The translations under genes were made by a program, and so were the position numbers. The notes below the pieces were generated by a model. It did no database searches. It worked only from the letters and a program-made list of their open reading frames with translations, and was not told the DNA's origin. Of a stretch of 64,000 bases of DNA, positions 8,926 to 17,335 are shown in pieces. The stretch covers positions 868,001 through 932,000 of the forward strand of contig NZ_JAYEZO010000001.1 of assembly GCF_037031285.1 (NCBI RefSeq), read 5' to 3'. Origin of the DNA: Halobellus sp. LT62. Its GTDB lineage: Archaea > Halobacteriota > Halobacteria > Halobacteriales > Haloferacaceae. Each line of letters begins with the position of its first letter. Position 1 is the stretch's first letter.

Positions 8926-10173
8926 TCAGTTCTGCCGAACCCGCCTGTAGGCACCGGCGGGCTGTTCGAGCTTCCACGGGTCTTCGAGCGCGGCCGCTTT
9001 CTCGTCGGTTCCGCGTGATGTCAGGACCCCGACGTGGTAGAGCTGCGCCTTGTATTGGAAGTGAACGCCCGATTTGTACACCGTCGGATCATCGAGGGCG
9101 GTCGTATCCAGCGTCCCGTCGCTCCGCAGCACGGCGTCGCGTTCGCGCTCAGTGAAGAACACCTCGACGGCCAGCGGCCGGTTGATCGCACACGCGGCTT
9201 CGGCCACCTCCGGGAGTCTCGCCGGGCAGACACCGCCGTGGTGGAGGTTTTCGAGCGCGTCGACGACGAGCGTCGTCGGCTCGTACTGCATCGTCACGCC
9301 GCGGGCGAGTTGCGCCCAGCGCGGCGCGAGTTCCGTGAATCGCGTCTGCTTGCCCGTCCACTCGTCGAATCGCTCGAGGGCCGATTCGACGCTCCCGTAC
9401 TCCGAACGCGCGAAGCGGACGACCTCCCGCCCGAGGTGGGTGAGTCGCTCGACGCCGCGCGAGTCCACGAGGCCGAGGAGGATCGCCCCTCGGCGGCCGT
9501 CGTCGACGAGACGGATGACGTGGTCGGCGTACGTCTCGTCCGTGTCGGCGTCGGCAGCGAGCGCTAGGGCGTAGCCGAGGTAGTTCTTCGGGTGATTGAC
9601 CGGGAAGCTCCCGGCGTTCAGGCGGTGGGTGCGCGCCTGAAAGCGGATCGCCTCGACGCCCGTGGAGAACTCACCCGCACCGGTCACGCGCGGCGGTTCG
9701 AGCACCGACGCGGCGTCACCGCTCTCGACGCCGACGACCCCGACGTTCAAGTTTCGAGCGAGCGCTCGCGACGTCTCGGTGACGCTCTCGGACGGGACGG
9801 CCACGTAGCCGAGGTTCACCTCCGAGAGCCGCGAGTGGACCTGCTCGATGCCGCGGGCGACGTCGACGGTCCCGGCGTTCGCTCGATGTCCCTTCGCCTC
9901 GACGGCGACGACTGGGCTGCGGGCCGCCTCCCCGTCAAGCACCTCCCCGGACGGCAGTCCCACACCGAGGAGGTCCGGTTCGCCCGAGGCCAAGCGGATC
10001 GAGTTGAACGGCCGGAGCCGCTCGCGGATCTCGTCGGGAATCGACCACTCGCCCCACGAGTCGACCGTGAACTGCGACTCCGTAACGGCGTACTGGTCGG
10101 ACCGATCCGAGAGGTCGGGATAGAGCGCGTCCTTCGCGGCGGCGAGCACCACCGGTTCGGCGAGCGTCGTCAT
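8926..10173 (-). CDS. Conserved haloarchaeal protein with a PD-(D/E)XK nuclease-like pattern
   Basis: A 415-residue protein. Between about residues 75 and 95 it has GEPDLLGVG followed by PVVAVEAKGH. This is the D-...-E-x-K arrangement of the PD-(D/E)XK nuclease fold, placed on neighbouring strands as in that superfamily. The rest is mixed alpha/beta, with a C-terminal region (about 300-410) rich in charged helices. There is no signal peptide or membrane segment. It is transcribed away from thyA. The start at 10173 begins at MTTLAEPVVL; an upstream in-frame extension reads as unrelated sequence. The DNA-cleaving role is inferred from the motif only; a regulatory protein with a degenerate nuclease fold is also possible. 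Confidence 0.6.
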   Translation of the reverse strand: MTTLAEPVVLAAAKDALYPDLSDRSDQYAVTESQFTVDSWGEWSIPDEIRERLRPFNSIRLASGEPDLLGVGLPSGEVLDGEAARSPVVAVEAKGHRANAGTVDVARGIEQVHSRLSEVNLGYVAVPSESVTETSRALARNLNVGVVGVESGDAASVLEPPRVTGAGEFSTGVEAIRFQARTHRLNAGSFPVNHPKNYLGYALALAADADTDETYADHVIRLVDDGRRGAILLGLVDSRGVERLTHLGREVVRFARSEYGSVESALERFDEWTGKQTRFTELAPRWAQLARGVTMQYEPTTLVVDALENLHHGGVCPARLPEVAEAACAINRPLAVEVFFTERERDAVLRSDGTLDTTALDDPTVYKSGVHFQYKAQLYHVGVLTSRGTDEKAAALEDPWKLEQPAGAYRRVRQN

Positions 10174-10302
10174 CGACCGGGCGTTCACCACGGGGCGACT
10201 TAGCCGTTCGGACGCGGCGGCAGTCCGCACTAATCAGAGACGCGCGTACGGACCCGAACAATCAAGACTGCACGCGCAACAGAGTACAGCAACCCGACCA
10301 CT

Positions 10303-11301
10303 ATGCGCCAGTATCTCGATCTCGTCACCGACGTCCTCGAAGAGGGGGGGTACAAACCGAACCGAACGGGAGTCGACACGATTTCGGCGTTCAGCCGCCA
10401 CTACCGCGTGGACCTTTCTGCGGGCTTTCCGCTGCTCACGACGAAGGATCTCTCGGGAGCGCGCTGGAACTCGCTGATCCACGAGTTCGTCTGGTACCTC
10501 TCGGGCGAGGAACACATCCGGACGCTCCGCGAGGAGACGGGAATCTGGGATGCGTGGGCCGACGAGGAAGGCAATCTCGACACCGCCTACGGGCGCTTCT
10601 GGCGACGCTTTCCGGTCCCCGAGGAGGGGCTGCCCGGCGAGTCGTGGCCCGAGGACGACCACCGCTGGATGAACGACGAGGGGACGTTCGATCAGATCGC
10701 GTACGCGCTGGATATGCTCCGGGAGAACCCCAACTCCCGTCGAATCGTCATCAACGCGTGGCACCCCGCCAACGCCGCGGTCTCGACGCTCCCCCCGTGT
10801 CACTACACGTTCGTCTGCAACGTACAGGGCGACCGCCTGAACGTGCACCTGCATCAGCGCTCCGGGGACGTCGCGCTCGGCATCCCGTTCAACATCGCGG
10901 CGTACTCCCTCTTGGCGACCGCGCTCGCCCAGCGGACCGGATTCGAGCTCGGTGAGTTCGCCCACAGCGTCGTCGACGCCCACGTCTACTGCGGCGCGGG
11001 CGACCGCGGCGCGTGGTACGCCGACAATCTCGACGAACTGCAGTCGCGCCTCGCCGCCGTCGACGATCGGGCGGGGTACCGCGACGTCCGCGAGTGGCTC
11101 GTCGAGAGCGCGCCGCCGGAAGCCGACGGCGAGGAACGCTACGACCACGTCCCGGGACTGCTCGAACAGTGCGCTCGCGAGCCGCGCGACCGCCCGTCGA
11201 TCGACGTCGCCGACGTCCCGCTCGACGAACTCACCTACGACGACATCGAACTGTCCGGATACGACCCCGCGCCGGGGATCGACTTCGCGGTGGCCGAGTG
11301 A
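10303..11301 (+). CDS. thyA: Thymidylate synthase ThyA
   Basis: This enzyme makes dTMP from dUMP with methylene-tetrahydrofolate as methyl donor and reductant, releasing dihydrofolate. The 332-residue protein carries the expected family landmarks: the dUMP-phosphate-binding arginine region (KPNRTGVDT), the catalytic cysteine in LPPCHYTFVCNV, QRSGDVALGIPFNIA with the dUMP-contacting Asp and Asn, and HVYCG. It is slightly longer than bacterial ThyA because of an acidic insert and tail. Its stop overlaps the ATG of the dihydrofolate reductase gene. The two therefore form a two-step thymidylate cycle unit in which the second enzyme regenerates tetrahydrofolate. Confidence 0.96.
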   Translation: MRQYLDLVTDVLEEGGYKPNRTGVDTISAFSRHYRVDLSAGFPLLTTKDLSGARWNSLIHEFVWYLSGEEHIRTLREETGIWDAWADEEGNLDTAYGRFWRRFPVPEEGLPGESWPEDDHRWMNDEGTFDQIAYALDMLRENPNSRRIVINAWHPANAAVSTLPPCHYTFVCNVQGDRLNVHLHQRSGDVALGIPFNIAAYSLLATALAQRTGFELGEFAHSVVDAHVYCGAGDRGAWYADNLDELQSRLAAVDDRAGYRDVREWLVESAPPEADGEERYDHVPGLLEQCAREPRDRPSIDVADVPLDELTYDDIELSGYDPAPGIDFAVAE

Positions 11302-11855
11302 TGACCGAACGCGCTCCAAACCGGGGGGACCGCGGGAGTGGCACCGACACCGACCTTGAACTCGTACTGATCGCCGCAGTCGGCGAGAGCCGCGTCATCG
11401 GTCACGACGGCGGGATGCCGTGGCACTTCGGCGAGGACCTCAAACATTTCAAGCGGACGACGACGGGTCACCCGGTGATCGTCGGGCGCAAGACCTACGA
11501 GGCGGTCGTCGACGCGCTCGGCGAGCCGTTCCCGGACCGAACGAGTGTCGTGCTCACGTCGCAGTCGCTCGATCTCCCCCCGGGAGCGGTGCTCGCGAAC
11601 TCCGTCGAGGAGGCGATCGATCGGGCCGCCGCCGACGCCGCGGAACGGGGCGTCGAGACGGCCTACGTCGCCGGCGGCGGCCGCGTCTACGAGCAGTTTC
11701 TCCCACACGCGGATCGCCTGATCCTCACGGAGATCCACGGGACCTACGACGGCGACACCTACTTTCCGGACTGGGACGAGGACGAATGGGTCGAAACCGA
11801 GCGGGAACCGCACGCCGAGTTCGACTTCGTCACGTACGAACGGATCGACTGCTGA
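11301..11855 (+). CDS. folA: Dihydrofolate reductase
   Basis: A 184-residue NADPH-dependent dihydrofolate reductase that recycles the dihydrofolate produced by the thymidylate synthase encoded just before it. Landmarks are LVLIAAVGESRVIGHDGGMPW (substrate-binding loop), HFKRTTTGHPVIVGRKTYE (cofactor-binding turn), AYVAGGGRVYEQFLP (the conserved GG before the nicotinamide site) and a C-terminal acidic strand. The N-terminal 18 residues are a Gly/Asp/Arg tail before the core. The ATG shares one base with the thyA stop (TGATG), so the two are translationally coupled. In Haloferax this enzyme is known under hdr names. Confidence 0.95.
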   Translation: MTERAPNRGDRGSGTDTDLELVLIAAVGESRVIGHDGGMPWHFGEDLKHFKRTTTGHPVIVGRKTYEAVVDALGEPFPDRTSVVLTSQSLDLPPGAVLANSVEEAIDRAAADAAERGVETAYVAGGGRVYEQFLPHADRLILTEIHGTYDGDTYFPDWDEDEWVETEREPHAEFDFVTYERIDC

Positions 11856-12002
11856 CTTCGGAGCGACTGTTGTACGGGCTCGACTGCTGTGGACGGAGCC
11901 CACTGCTGCGATACACGGTGTTGCTTCCGAACGACTCCCGATCCCGCATCAGTGTCGAGTGGGGTACATATTTTTACAATATGCTAACAAACGTCTCTCC
12001 GT

Positions 12003-12188
12003 ATGAGTGCGACGTTCGAACTATTCGAGGACAGCGCAGGACAGTACCGTTGGCGACTCGTTCACTCGAACGGGAACATCATCGCCGACAGCGGCGAGGG
12101 GTACGCCACAAAACAAAAAGCGAAGCAGGGGGCCGAGAGCGTCAAACAGAACGCGTCGGAAGCAGACGTCGTCGAGGTGGATTCCTGA
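12003..12188 (+). CDS. DUF1508 family small protein
   Basis: A 61-residue protein of the DUF1508/YegP family, present as the haloarchaeal HVO_2922 type. The pattern FELFEDSAGQYRWRLVHSNGNIIADSGEGYATK forms one beta-beta-beta-alpha unit, and the family commonly works as dimers or tandem repeats. A TATA-like box (TATTTTTAC) lies about 30 bases before the ATG. Its physiological role is not established; related small haloarchaeal proteins have been linked to stress responses. Confidence 0.85.
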   Translation: MSATFELFEDSAGQYRWRLVHSNGNIIADSGEGYATKQKAKQGAESVKQNASEADVVEVDS

Positions 12189-12295
12189 GTGGTTGATCGG
12201 GTTAAGCGAGGTCTCGCGCGCCGGTGCATCGACAGAGCCGGTAAAATCCCGTGGCGGTGGTGACTTTATCCGTCCACGGCTCCGAGTGAGAGCAG

Positions 12296-13042
12296 ATGAA
12301 CCGAAACGACCAGCAGGCGTACGACCGGGGGACGTCGCTTTTCTCTCCGGACGGACGCATCTATCAGGTCGAGTACGCGCGCGAGGCGGTCAAACGCGGC
12401 GCGCCGAGTCTCGGGATCCGAACGACCGAGGGCGTCGTAATCGCCGCCCAGCGCCGAACGAGTTCCTCGCTGATGGAGGGCGAGAGCATCGAGAAACTAC
12501 ACAAGCTCGACGACTTCTTGGGAGCTGCGTCTGCCGGTCACGTCGCCGACGCCCGTCGATTGATCGACGACGCTCGGACGGCGGCCCAGCGCAACCGCCT
12601 GCGGTACGGCGAGCCCCTCGGCGTCGAGACGCTCACGAAGACCCTCTCCGATGAGATCCAAGAGACGACCCAGTACGGTGGCACACGGCCGTTCGGGGCG
12701 GCGCTTCTGATCGCCGGAATGGACGGCGAGGGCCTCGACGCGCGCCCGCGACTCTACCAGACTGACCCCTCCGGCGCGCCGCAGGAGTGGCGAGCCGTCG
12801 CAATCGGTTCCGGTCGTGACGACATTCAAGAGTTCCTCGAAGACACTTGGTCGGAGTCGCTCACGATCGACGAGGGCGTCGAAATCGCCGTTCGAGCGCT
12901 CCTGAGTGGCGATGACGAACTTGATGCGGGCAATGTGACGATCGCGACGATCACCGCCGACGGATATCGAACGGTCTCCGAGGACGAGATCCAATCGGTG
13001 CTCGACGAACACCAAGAACCGACCGACGAAGACGACGAATAG
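12296..13042 (+). CDS. psmA: Proteasome alpha subunit
   Basis: A 248-residue alpha-type subunit of the archaeal 20S proteasome. It has the alpha signature YDRGTSLFSPDGRIYQVEYAREA (read with the following KRG), which forms the H0 helix and gate of the outer ring. The non-catalytic core follows, including SLMEGESIEKLHKLDD and the GTRPFGAALLIAG strand. Unlike beta subunits it has no N-terminal threonine. The N-terminus (MNRNDQQAYDRG) and an acidic tail resemble the second haloarchaeal alpha paralogue (alpha2/PsmC) more than alpha1, judging from remembered sequences. It stands as a single gene just before tRNA-Glu. Confidence 0.9.
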   Translation: MNRNDQQAYDRGTSLFSPDGRIYQVEYAREAVKRGAPSLGIRTTEGVVIAAQRRTSSSLMEGESIEKLHKLDDFLGAASAGHVADARRLIDDARTAAQRNRLRYGEPLGVETLTKTLSDEIQETTQYGGTRPFGAALLIAGMDGEGLDARPRLYQTDPSGAPQEWRAVAIGSGRDDIQEFLEDTWSESLTIDEGVEIAVRALLSGDDELDAGNVTIATITADGYRTVSEDEIQSVLDEHQEPTDEDDE

Positions 13043-13114
13043 CGGCTGACGCTGTTCGATCACCGTCCCCGTCGCGTACGCCACACCACCGCACAGCGGG
13101 GGCAAAACGGAACC

Positions 13115-13122
13115 GTTTTACA
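13115..13122 (+). promoter_or_regulatory. Promoter of tRNA-Glu
   Basis: GTTTTACA is centred about 34 bases before the mature 5' end of the tRNA, the usual distance for an archaeal TATA box. Confidence 0.5.
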
Positions 13123-13152
13123 CATCCCGGCGATATCGAAAGGTGTCGCACC

Positions 13153-13227
13153 GCTCCGTTGGTGTAGTCCGGCCAATCATCTTGCCCTCTCACGGCAAGG
13201 ACCAGGGTTCGAATCCCTGACGGAGCA
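13153..13227 (+). tRNA. tRNA-Glu (CTC anticodon)
   Basis: The 75-base cloverleaf closes fully. The acceptor is GCTCCGT paired with ACGGAGC. The anticodon stem TTGCC/GGCAA carries the seven-base loop CTCTCAC with anticodon CTC. The T arm is CAGGG/CCCTG around TTCGAAT, and the discriminator base is A. The 3' half of this gene is the integration target of the neighbouring island: bases 13186-13228 are duplicated at 55259-55301. The element reconstitutes an intact tRNA at this end. Confidence 0.97.
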
Positions 13228-13228
13228 T
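13186..13228 (+). repeat. attL: attL core (43-bp direct repeat, tRNA side)
   Basis: Identical base for base to 55259-55301. It covers the anticodon loop, T arm and acceptor 3' strand of tRNA-Glu plus one following T. Just outside it, TTGC here corresponds to TTGT at the other copy. Confidence 0.93.
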
Positions 13229-13325
13229 CCTTTTCCCGCCGCTGTCCGGTGGTTTTGACCAGTGAATCAGGAGTATATTCACCAATGCCATTGGGCAATC
13301 CGACTCAAGAAGTGCATCGACCCCG

Positions 13326-13350
13326 CCGCCGTCTTGCGATTCCGCTGAAA
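13326..13350 (+). repeat. Imperfect repeat near the integrase, copy 1
   Basis: Built around GTCTTGCG, TTC and TGAAA, and resembling 13383-13405. It lies between attL and the integrase ATG, a usual place for arm-type recombinase sites or integrase autoregulation. Confidence 0.4.
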
Positions 13351-13382
13351 TCACGGGCATGTAATTTCAAGCGGGGAAATCG

Positions 13383-13405
13383 ACCGCTGTCTTGCGGTTC
13401 TGAAA
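13383..13405 (+). repeat. Imperfect repeat near the integrase, copy 2
   Basis: ACCGCTGTCTTGCGGTTCTG followed by A-rich sequence. It contains its own small inverted repeat (CCGCTGTCTTGCGG). A close relative is found 34 kb away at 47191-47213. Confidence 0.45.
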
Positions 13406-13448
13406 ATAGGGGGAGCAAGGAAGCGGGTATGATCCGAGGTGGCAGGCA

Positions 13449-14576
13449 ATGAAAGACTCGAAGAAGGCAACCAACCCCCTCGAAGGCATCGCTATCGTGC
13501 CTGAACCGTCGGAGAAACTTCTCAACGAGCGCCAACGAGTCGATTACCGGACTGAACGGGAACAGTGTCTCGAATGGTTACTGACCTTCGGCAAAGATCC
13601 CAGTCACGCCGACGGCTATGCGTACCTGACGGTCAAGAATCGCGCCAGCCGAATCGACCAGTTCTATCGGTTCGTCTGGGAACAAGAAGACCGATACACG
13701 TCCTCGATCACGACCGATCATGCGGATGCATATCTGAACTATCTCGCCCGCGAAGAGTACTCGAATGCCCACAAGTCCGCCTGTCGGAAGGCGATAATGA
13801 TGCTGTACAAGTGGCGTGCCCATCAGCGCGGTGGAGACGAGTGGTCGCCCAAGATCACGTTCACGCGGTCTAATCAATCGACCACCCCACGCGATTACCT
13901 GACCCAAGAAGAACGAACCAAGATCCGCGAGGCCGCGCTGGAACACGGGAGTGTACCCAATTTCGATGACGTGTACGGAGATGAACGGGAGCGGTGGAAG
14001 GCGTACCTTGCACAGCGGTTTGAGAAGCCGAAATCTAATATATCACGGGAAGATTGGGAGCGGGCGAACAGCTGGAAAATTCCGACGCTCGTCTGGACCA
14101 GTCTCGATGCAGGACTCCGGCCTATCGAAGTTGAACGTGCAACTGTGTCGTGGGTAGACGTGGAGAATAGCGTACTCCGGATCCCTCGTGAAGAAAGTTC
14201 AAAGAACGAGGAAAACTGGATCGTCGGTCTTCAGGATCGGACCGCGGAAATGCTTGAGTATTGGTTGTCACAGCGGCACGCGAACGACAAGTACGATGGC
14301 ACGGATGCGTTGTGGCTTACCCGCGAAGCGAATCCGTATGGGTCCAAAGCACTCCGTTATATCCTGCAGAAGCTATGCGATATTGCGGAGATTTCGACTG
14401 AAAATCGGACGATGAGCTGGTATACGATTCGTCACTCCACGGGCACGTATATGACTCGTGAAGAGGATCTCGCTGCAGCACAGACACAGTTACGACATCT
14501 CAGCCCGGAAACCACAATGAAGTACGATCAAACGCCGGTCGAGGACCGTCGAAACGCGTTAGACCGGATGGGTTGA
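13449..14576 (+). CDS. int: Tyrosine recombinase (site-specific integrase)
   Basis: A 375-residue tyrosine integrase, most likely the enzyme that placed the island in tRNA-Glu. An N-terminal SAM-like DNA-binding domain (about 35-115; AYLTVKNRASRIDQFYRFV, then AYLNYLAREEYSNAHKSACRK) is followed by the catalytic domain. Box I arginine is in DAGLRPIEVERA, box II in WYTIRHSTGTYM, and the catalytic tyrosine in QLRHLSPETTMKYDQ. It sits 220 bases from attL. A Shine-Dalgarno-like GAGGTGG precedes the ATG. Its stop codon directly abuts that of the second recombinase gene on the other strand. Confidence 0.9.
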   Translation: MKDSKKATNPLEGIAIVPEPSEKLLNERQRVDYRTEREQCLEWLLTFGKDPSHADGYAYLTVKNRASRIDQFYRFVWEQEDRYTSSITTDHADAYLNYLAREEYSNAHKSACRKAIMMLYKWRAHQRGGDEWSPKITFTRSNQSTTPRDYLTQEERTKIREAALEHGSVPNFDDVYGDERERWKAYLAQRFEKPKSNISREDWERANSWKIPTLVWTSLDAGLRPIEVERATVSWVDVENSVLRIPREESSKNEENWIVGLQDRTAEMLEYWLSQRHANDKYDGTDALWLTREANPYGSKALRYILQKLCDIAEISTENRTMSWYTIRHSTGTYMTREEDLAAAQTQLRHLSPETTMKYDQTPVEDRRNALDRMG

Positions 14577-15953
14577 TCAGGACGAACTCGACGACTCCTC
14601 ATCGGAGAGGAGTTGTCGACTCACCCGAACCCGGTTCTCTGTCGTGTTCTCGATGATAGCGTTGATGTGGATCGAACCGTCGTCCCTTGGAGTGATCGCA
14701 TCCTCGGGACCCGTCTCTTCGACCTTCCCGAACTCTGTCTGGAGATCAACGCCGCTGTACGGTTCGTAGTCCGGGTCGTTTGCCGCCCGTTTGGCCTTCG
14801 AGCGGCTCTTATTGAGTGTCTCGCATCGCTCTTCGACCGCCGAATTTCCGTACGTCGTTTGTGTCGTCTCCAGAGTGTCGTGCCGAAGTTGGTCGTTGGT
14901 CTGCACAAGTGAGCCGTCCGACTTCATTTGCCGGCCGACCGAGTGTCGAAGACTGTACCACCGTATCGGTCTGTTCTCGGATGTGATCCCAGCTTCCTCG
15001 CACAGCCTTCGGATGAGGTTACAGAGGCTGCTGGAACGATATGGATTGCCTACCTGATTGAGCCATAGGGAATTCGTTCCGTCATATTTTTCGAGATGCC
15101 GTCGTTCTCGGATCCACCTGCTCAGCGCTTCACAGGAGTCATCCGACAGAGAGACCTTCTCCTTTTCGCGCTGCTTAGAGGCCGCATCTGTCGGAATCAC
15201 CAACATCTGTTGATCCGGTTTGTACCAACTGACTTTCGCTCGCTGGATTTCTATTGGGGTGAGTCCAGCATCGTAGCCGACTGACACAAGGGACCAGATC
15301 TTTGAGCTGTGGTCCGCTTTTCGCCAGTCGTCCCGGTTTACGTTTTCTTTTGGTTTACTGAGTCGCTGGGCGACGAGACCATTAATTCGATCCCGTTCCT
15401 CAGGTGAGGTCTCGTAATATGAGGGGAGCTTTTTGTACGACTCCGCAACCTCGAATAGTCGCCCCATCTCTTCGTATGAGAATTCGGCTGCTGAGGTGTG
15501 ATTACCGTCGGAAAAGCGAATTCGTGATTTCCACTCGTATTCCAATCTGTCTGTGTGGTACTGCCACTCAAAGTACTTTTCTAACGTGTTAGAGAACTTC
15601 CGCTTTGACGACTTCGAAAACGCCTCGTCAGTTCGCTTTGTGATCGTGTTTTTAGCGAGAAGAAGCAGTAACTCTTCGCCTTGGTCCGGAGTGATTGTTG
15701 TAACGTCCGACGTCTCCAACAGCGAGATCGCCTCACGGTGTAGTTGGTCCAACCGTCGAAAGTATTTGTCTGCAGTCGAATCTGCCAAACCTTCGTACAT
15801 CAGGTGATCTTTGCCACGCTCCAGCATCCACTCGTAAAACGCTTGATACTCCTCTTGAACGGGGGCCTGTTGTTCCTCAAGCATCTCCGATAGTTGCTTG
15901 GAGATCTGCTTTTCTTCGATACTGTCGCCGTCTTCGCTGGTATTTCGTGTCAT
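14577..15953 (-). CDS. Second tyrosine recombinase-like protein, box I arginine replaced
   Basis: A 458-residue relative of the neighbouring integrase, with the same order of segments: DAGLTPIEIQRAKVSW, a lysine-rich hairpin, WYSLRHSVGRQMKS and QLRHDTLETTQTTYGNS. Where the first enzyme has Arg in box I (GLRP), this one has Thr (GLTP). Box II Arg, the His and the Tyr remain. It also has about 80 extra C-terminal residues that are acidic and serine-rich. It converges on the first integrase with no base between the two stops. It may be an inactive partner, an excision or specificity factor, or an enzyme using another arginine. Confidence 0.82.
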   Translation of the reverse strand: MTRNTSEDGDSIEEKQISKQLSEMLEEQQAPVQEEYQAFYEWMLERGKDHLMYEGLADSTADKYFRRLDQLHREAISLLETSDVTTITPDQGEELLLLLAKNTITKRTDEAFSKSSKRKFSNTLEKYFEWQYHTDRLEYEWKSRIRFSDGNHTSAAEFSYEEMGRLFEVAESYKKLPSYYETSPEERDRINGLVAQRLSKPKENVNRDDWRKADHSSKIWSLVSVGYDAGLTPIEIQRAKVSWYKPDQQMLVIPTDAASKQREKEKVSLSDDSCEALSRWIRERRHLEKYDGTNSLWLNQVGNPYRSSSLCNLIRRLCEEAGITSENRPIRWYSLRHSVGRQMKSDGSLVQTNDQLRHDTLETTQTTYGNSAVEERCETLNKSRSKAKRAANDPDYEPYSGVDLQTEFGKVEETGPEDAITPRDDGSIHINAIIENTTENRVRVSRQLLSDEESSSSS

Positions 15954-16181
15954 CTCCGCACCCCCGGTATTATCTACTGTATTTAAAGGGTTAGGTGTAT
16001 AGCCAATTCAAGCGGGAATAGGACCAAGAAATAACGAGAATGCAGGGGAAAATTCAAATACCATCTACTCAGAATCCGGATACCAGGTTGACAGCACGAC
16101 CATATCATCAGGAAAACCTGCCACAGCCTGTTTTCTTTAATGACGAAAATTTCGGAATCGTCACGCGCAGTTCGAATAGAG

Positions 16182-17324
16182 CTACGGCGAAATAACTCGC
16201 CGGATGTCGACCCACGTGATCTGGTCGTCTCCTCGGTCTAGACTCGACCGTGCAGCGTTATCCACGAGTTGCTCCAAGTCAGCTGCACTTCGCTCCGGGG
16301 TCCAACCAGCAACCTGCTCAAGATGGTCGGCCGACAGGCTGTTTGGTCGGTCAGCCAGTTGCGCGCGCAGGATGTCTTTTCGGCCTTGGTGATCCGGTAA
16401 TCCAATATGGATCTTCTTATCGAGCCGCCCCGACCGGGTACCTGCCTGATCAAGAGCGTTCAGTCGGTTTGTTGCCCCGATGAATACGATATTGTGTTCA
16501 GACGTGGTTTCCAAGTGGCGTAGAAACTCGTTTACAACCTTGCTATCTTCCTCGTGTGCGCTTCGGGTGTCTCGGCTCTTCAATACTGAATCCAACTCAT
16601 CGAGGAATATGACTGCACCCCCCTCGTCTGCAGCTATCTGCTTTGCCTCGTCGAATAGTCTCTGCACCTTCTGACCGGATGCATTAATCCATTTGCTCTG
16701 TACATCGGCCCCGCTAAGCTGGGTGAATCGGAATCCGAGCTCTGACGCAAGCGCCTGCGCGAGGTAGCTCTTACCAGTTCCGGGTGGACCGTGGAACACG
16801 ATATTCGACGCGGAGATACCCAGTTGCTCTGCTTGTTCTCGGTGGGTCGTCAGGGGCTTGATTACGTCCCGGCGGAGTTCCTGCTTGACATCGCCCATTC
16901 CGCCAACATCCTCGAAGGAGACGTCTATGTCGGTCTCCCATCGGTACTGTAGTTCAGATGAATCCAGTGACGTTGCATCTCGCGTTTGTGTCTGGTCTTG
17001 CTTAGAACCGTTACCGTCACTGGGCTGGTTCGGTTTCGACTGTACACGGGCCTGTTGAGCGAGATGTGGCTGTAATCGCTGTCGAGCTGATGAATCGAGA
17101 TCTTGGTCCGACCACTGGCTCGTCCTCTCGCGGACGAATTCTGGATCCATTGTGTTCTCTCCCTGTTCCGGGCTACCTGACGTGATCAGATGAAACCCCA
17201 ATGAGCAGATCGTAGCTAAGGCTCCCAACCCGATGAGATACGAATTAGCGAACACGATGCCGATTATCAGACTGCCGCCACCGACAAGTGCAGTGATCAC
17301 TATTGGGGCGTAATTTGGTTGCAT
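16182..17324 (-). CDS. Membrane-anchored AAA ATPase
   Basis: A 380-residue protein. Two hydrophobic segments near the N-terminus (about 5-45) anchor it in the membrane, and a polar linker of about 70 residues leads to a single AAA domain. Landmarks are DVGGMGDVKQELRRDVIKPL, Walker A GPPGTGKS, Walker B VIFLDELDS, sensor 1 GATNR, an arginine-finger region (GTRSGRLDKKIHI) and a C-terminal helical lid. The AAA type is that of FtsH and Cdc48 enzymes, but no protease domain is present. The start was set at the ATG at 17324 because AAAAGGAG lies 8 bases before it; a GTG 30 bases earlier overlaps the previous gene. It follows a nuclease-like gene by 11 bases and probably acts with it. Confidence 0.85.
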   Translation of the reverse strand: MQPNYAPIVITALVGGGSLIIGIVFANSYLIGLGALATICSLGFHLITSGSPEQGENTMDPEFVRERTSQWSDQDLDSSARQRLQPHLAQQARVQSKPNQPSDGNGSKQDQTQTRDATSLDSSELQYRWETDIDVSFEDVGGMGDVKQELRRDVIKPLTTHREQAEQLGISASNIVFHGPPGTGKSYLAQALASELGFRFTQLSGADVQSKWINASGQKVQRLFDEAKQIAADEGGAVIFLDELDSVLKSRDTRSAHEEDSKVVNEFLRHLETTSEHNIVFIGATNRLNALDQAGTRSGRLDKKIHIGLPDHQGRKDILRAQLADRPNSLSADHLEQVAGWTPERSAADLEQLVDNAARSSLDRGDDQITWVDIRRVISP

Positions 17325-17335
17325 CGAGACTCCTT

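Noticed and set aside
16182-17324. FtsH-type membrane protease
   Set aside because: The AAA domain is similar in type but the protein ends after the helical lid; no HExxH protease domain follows.
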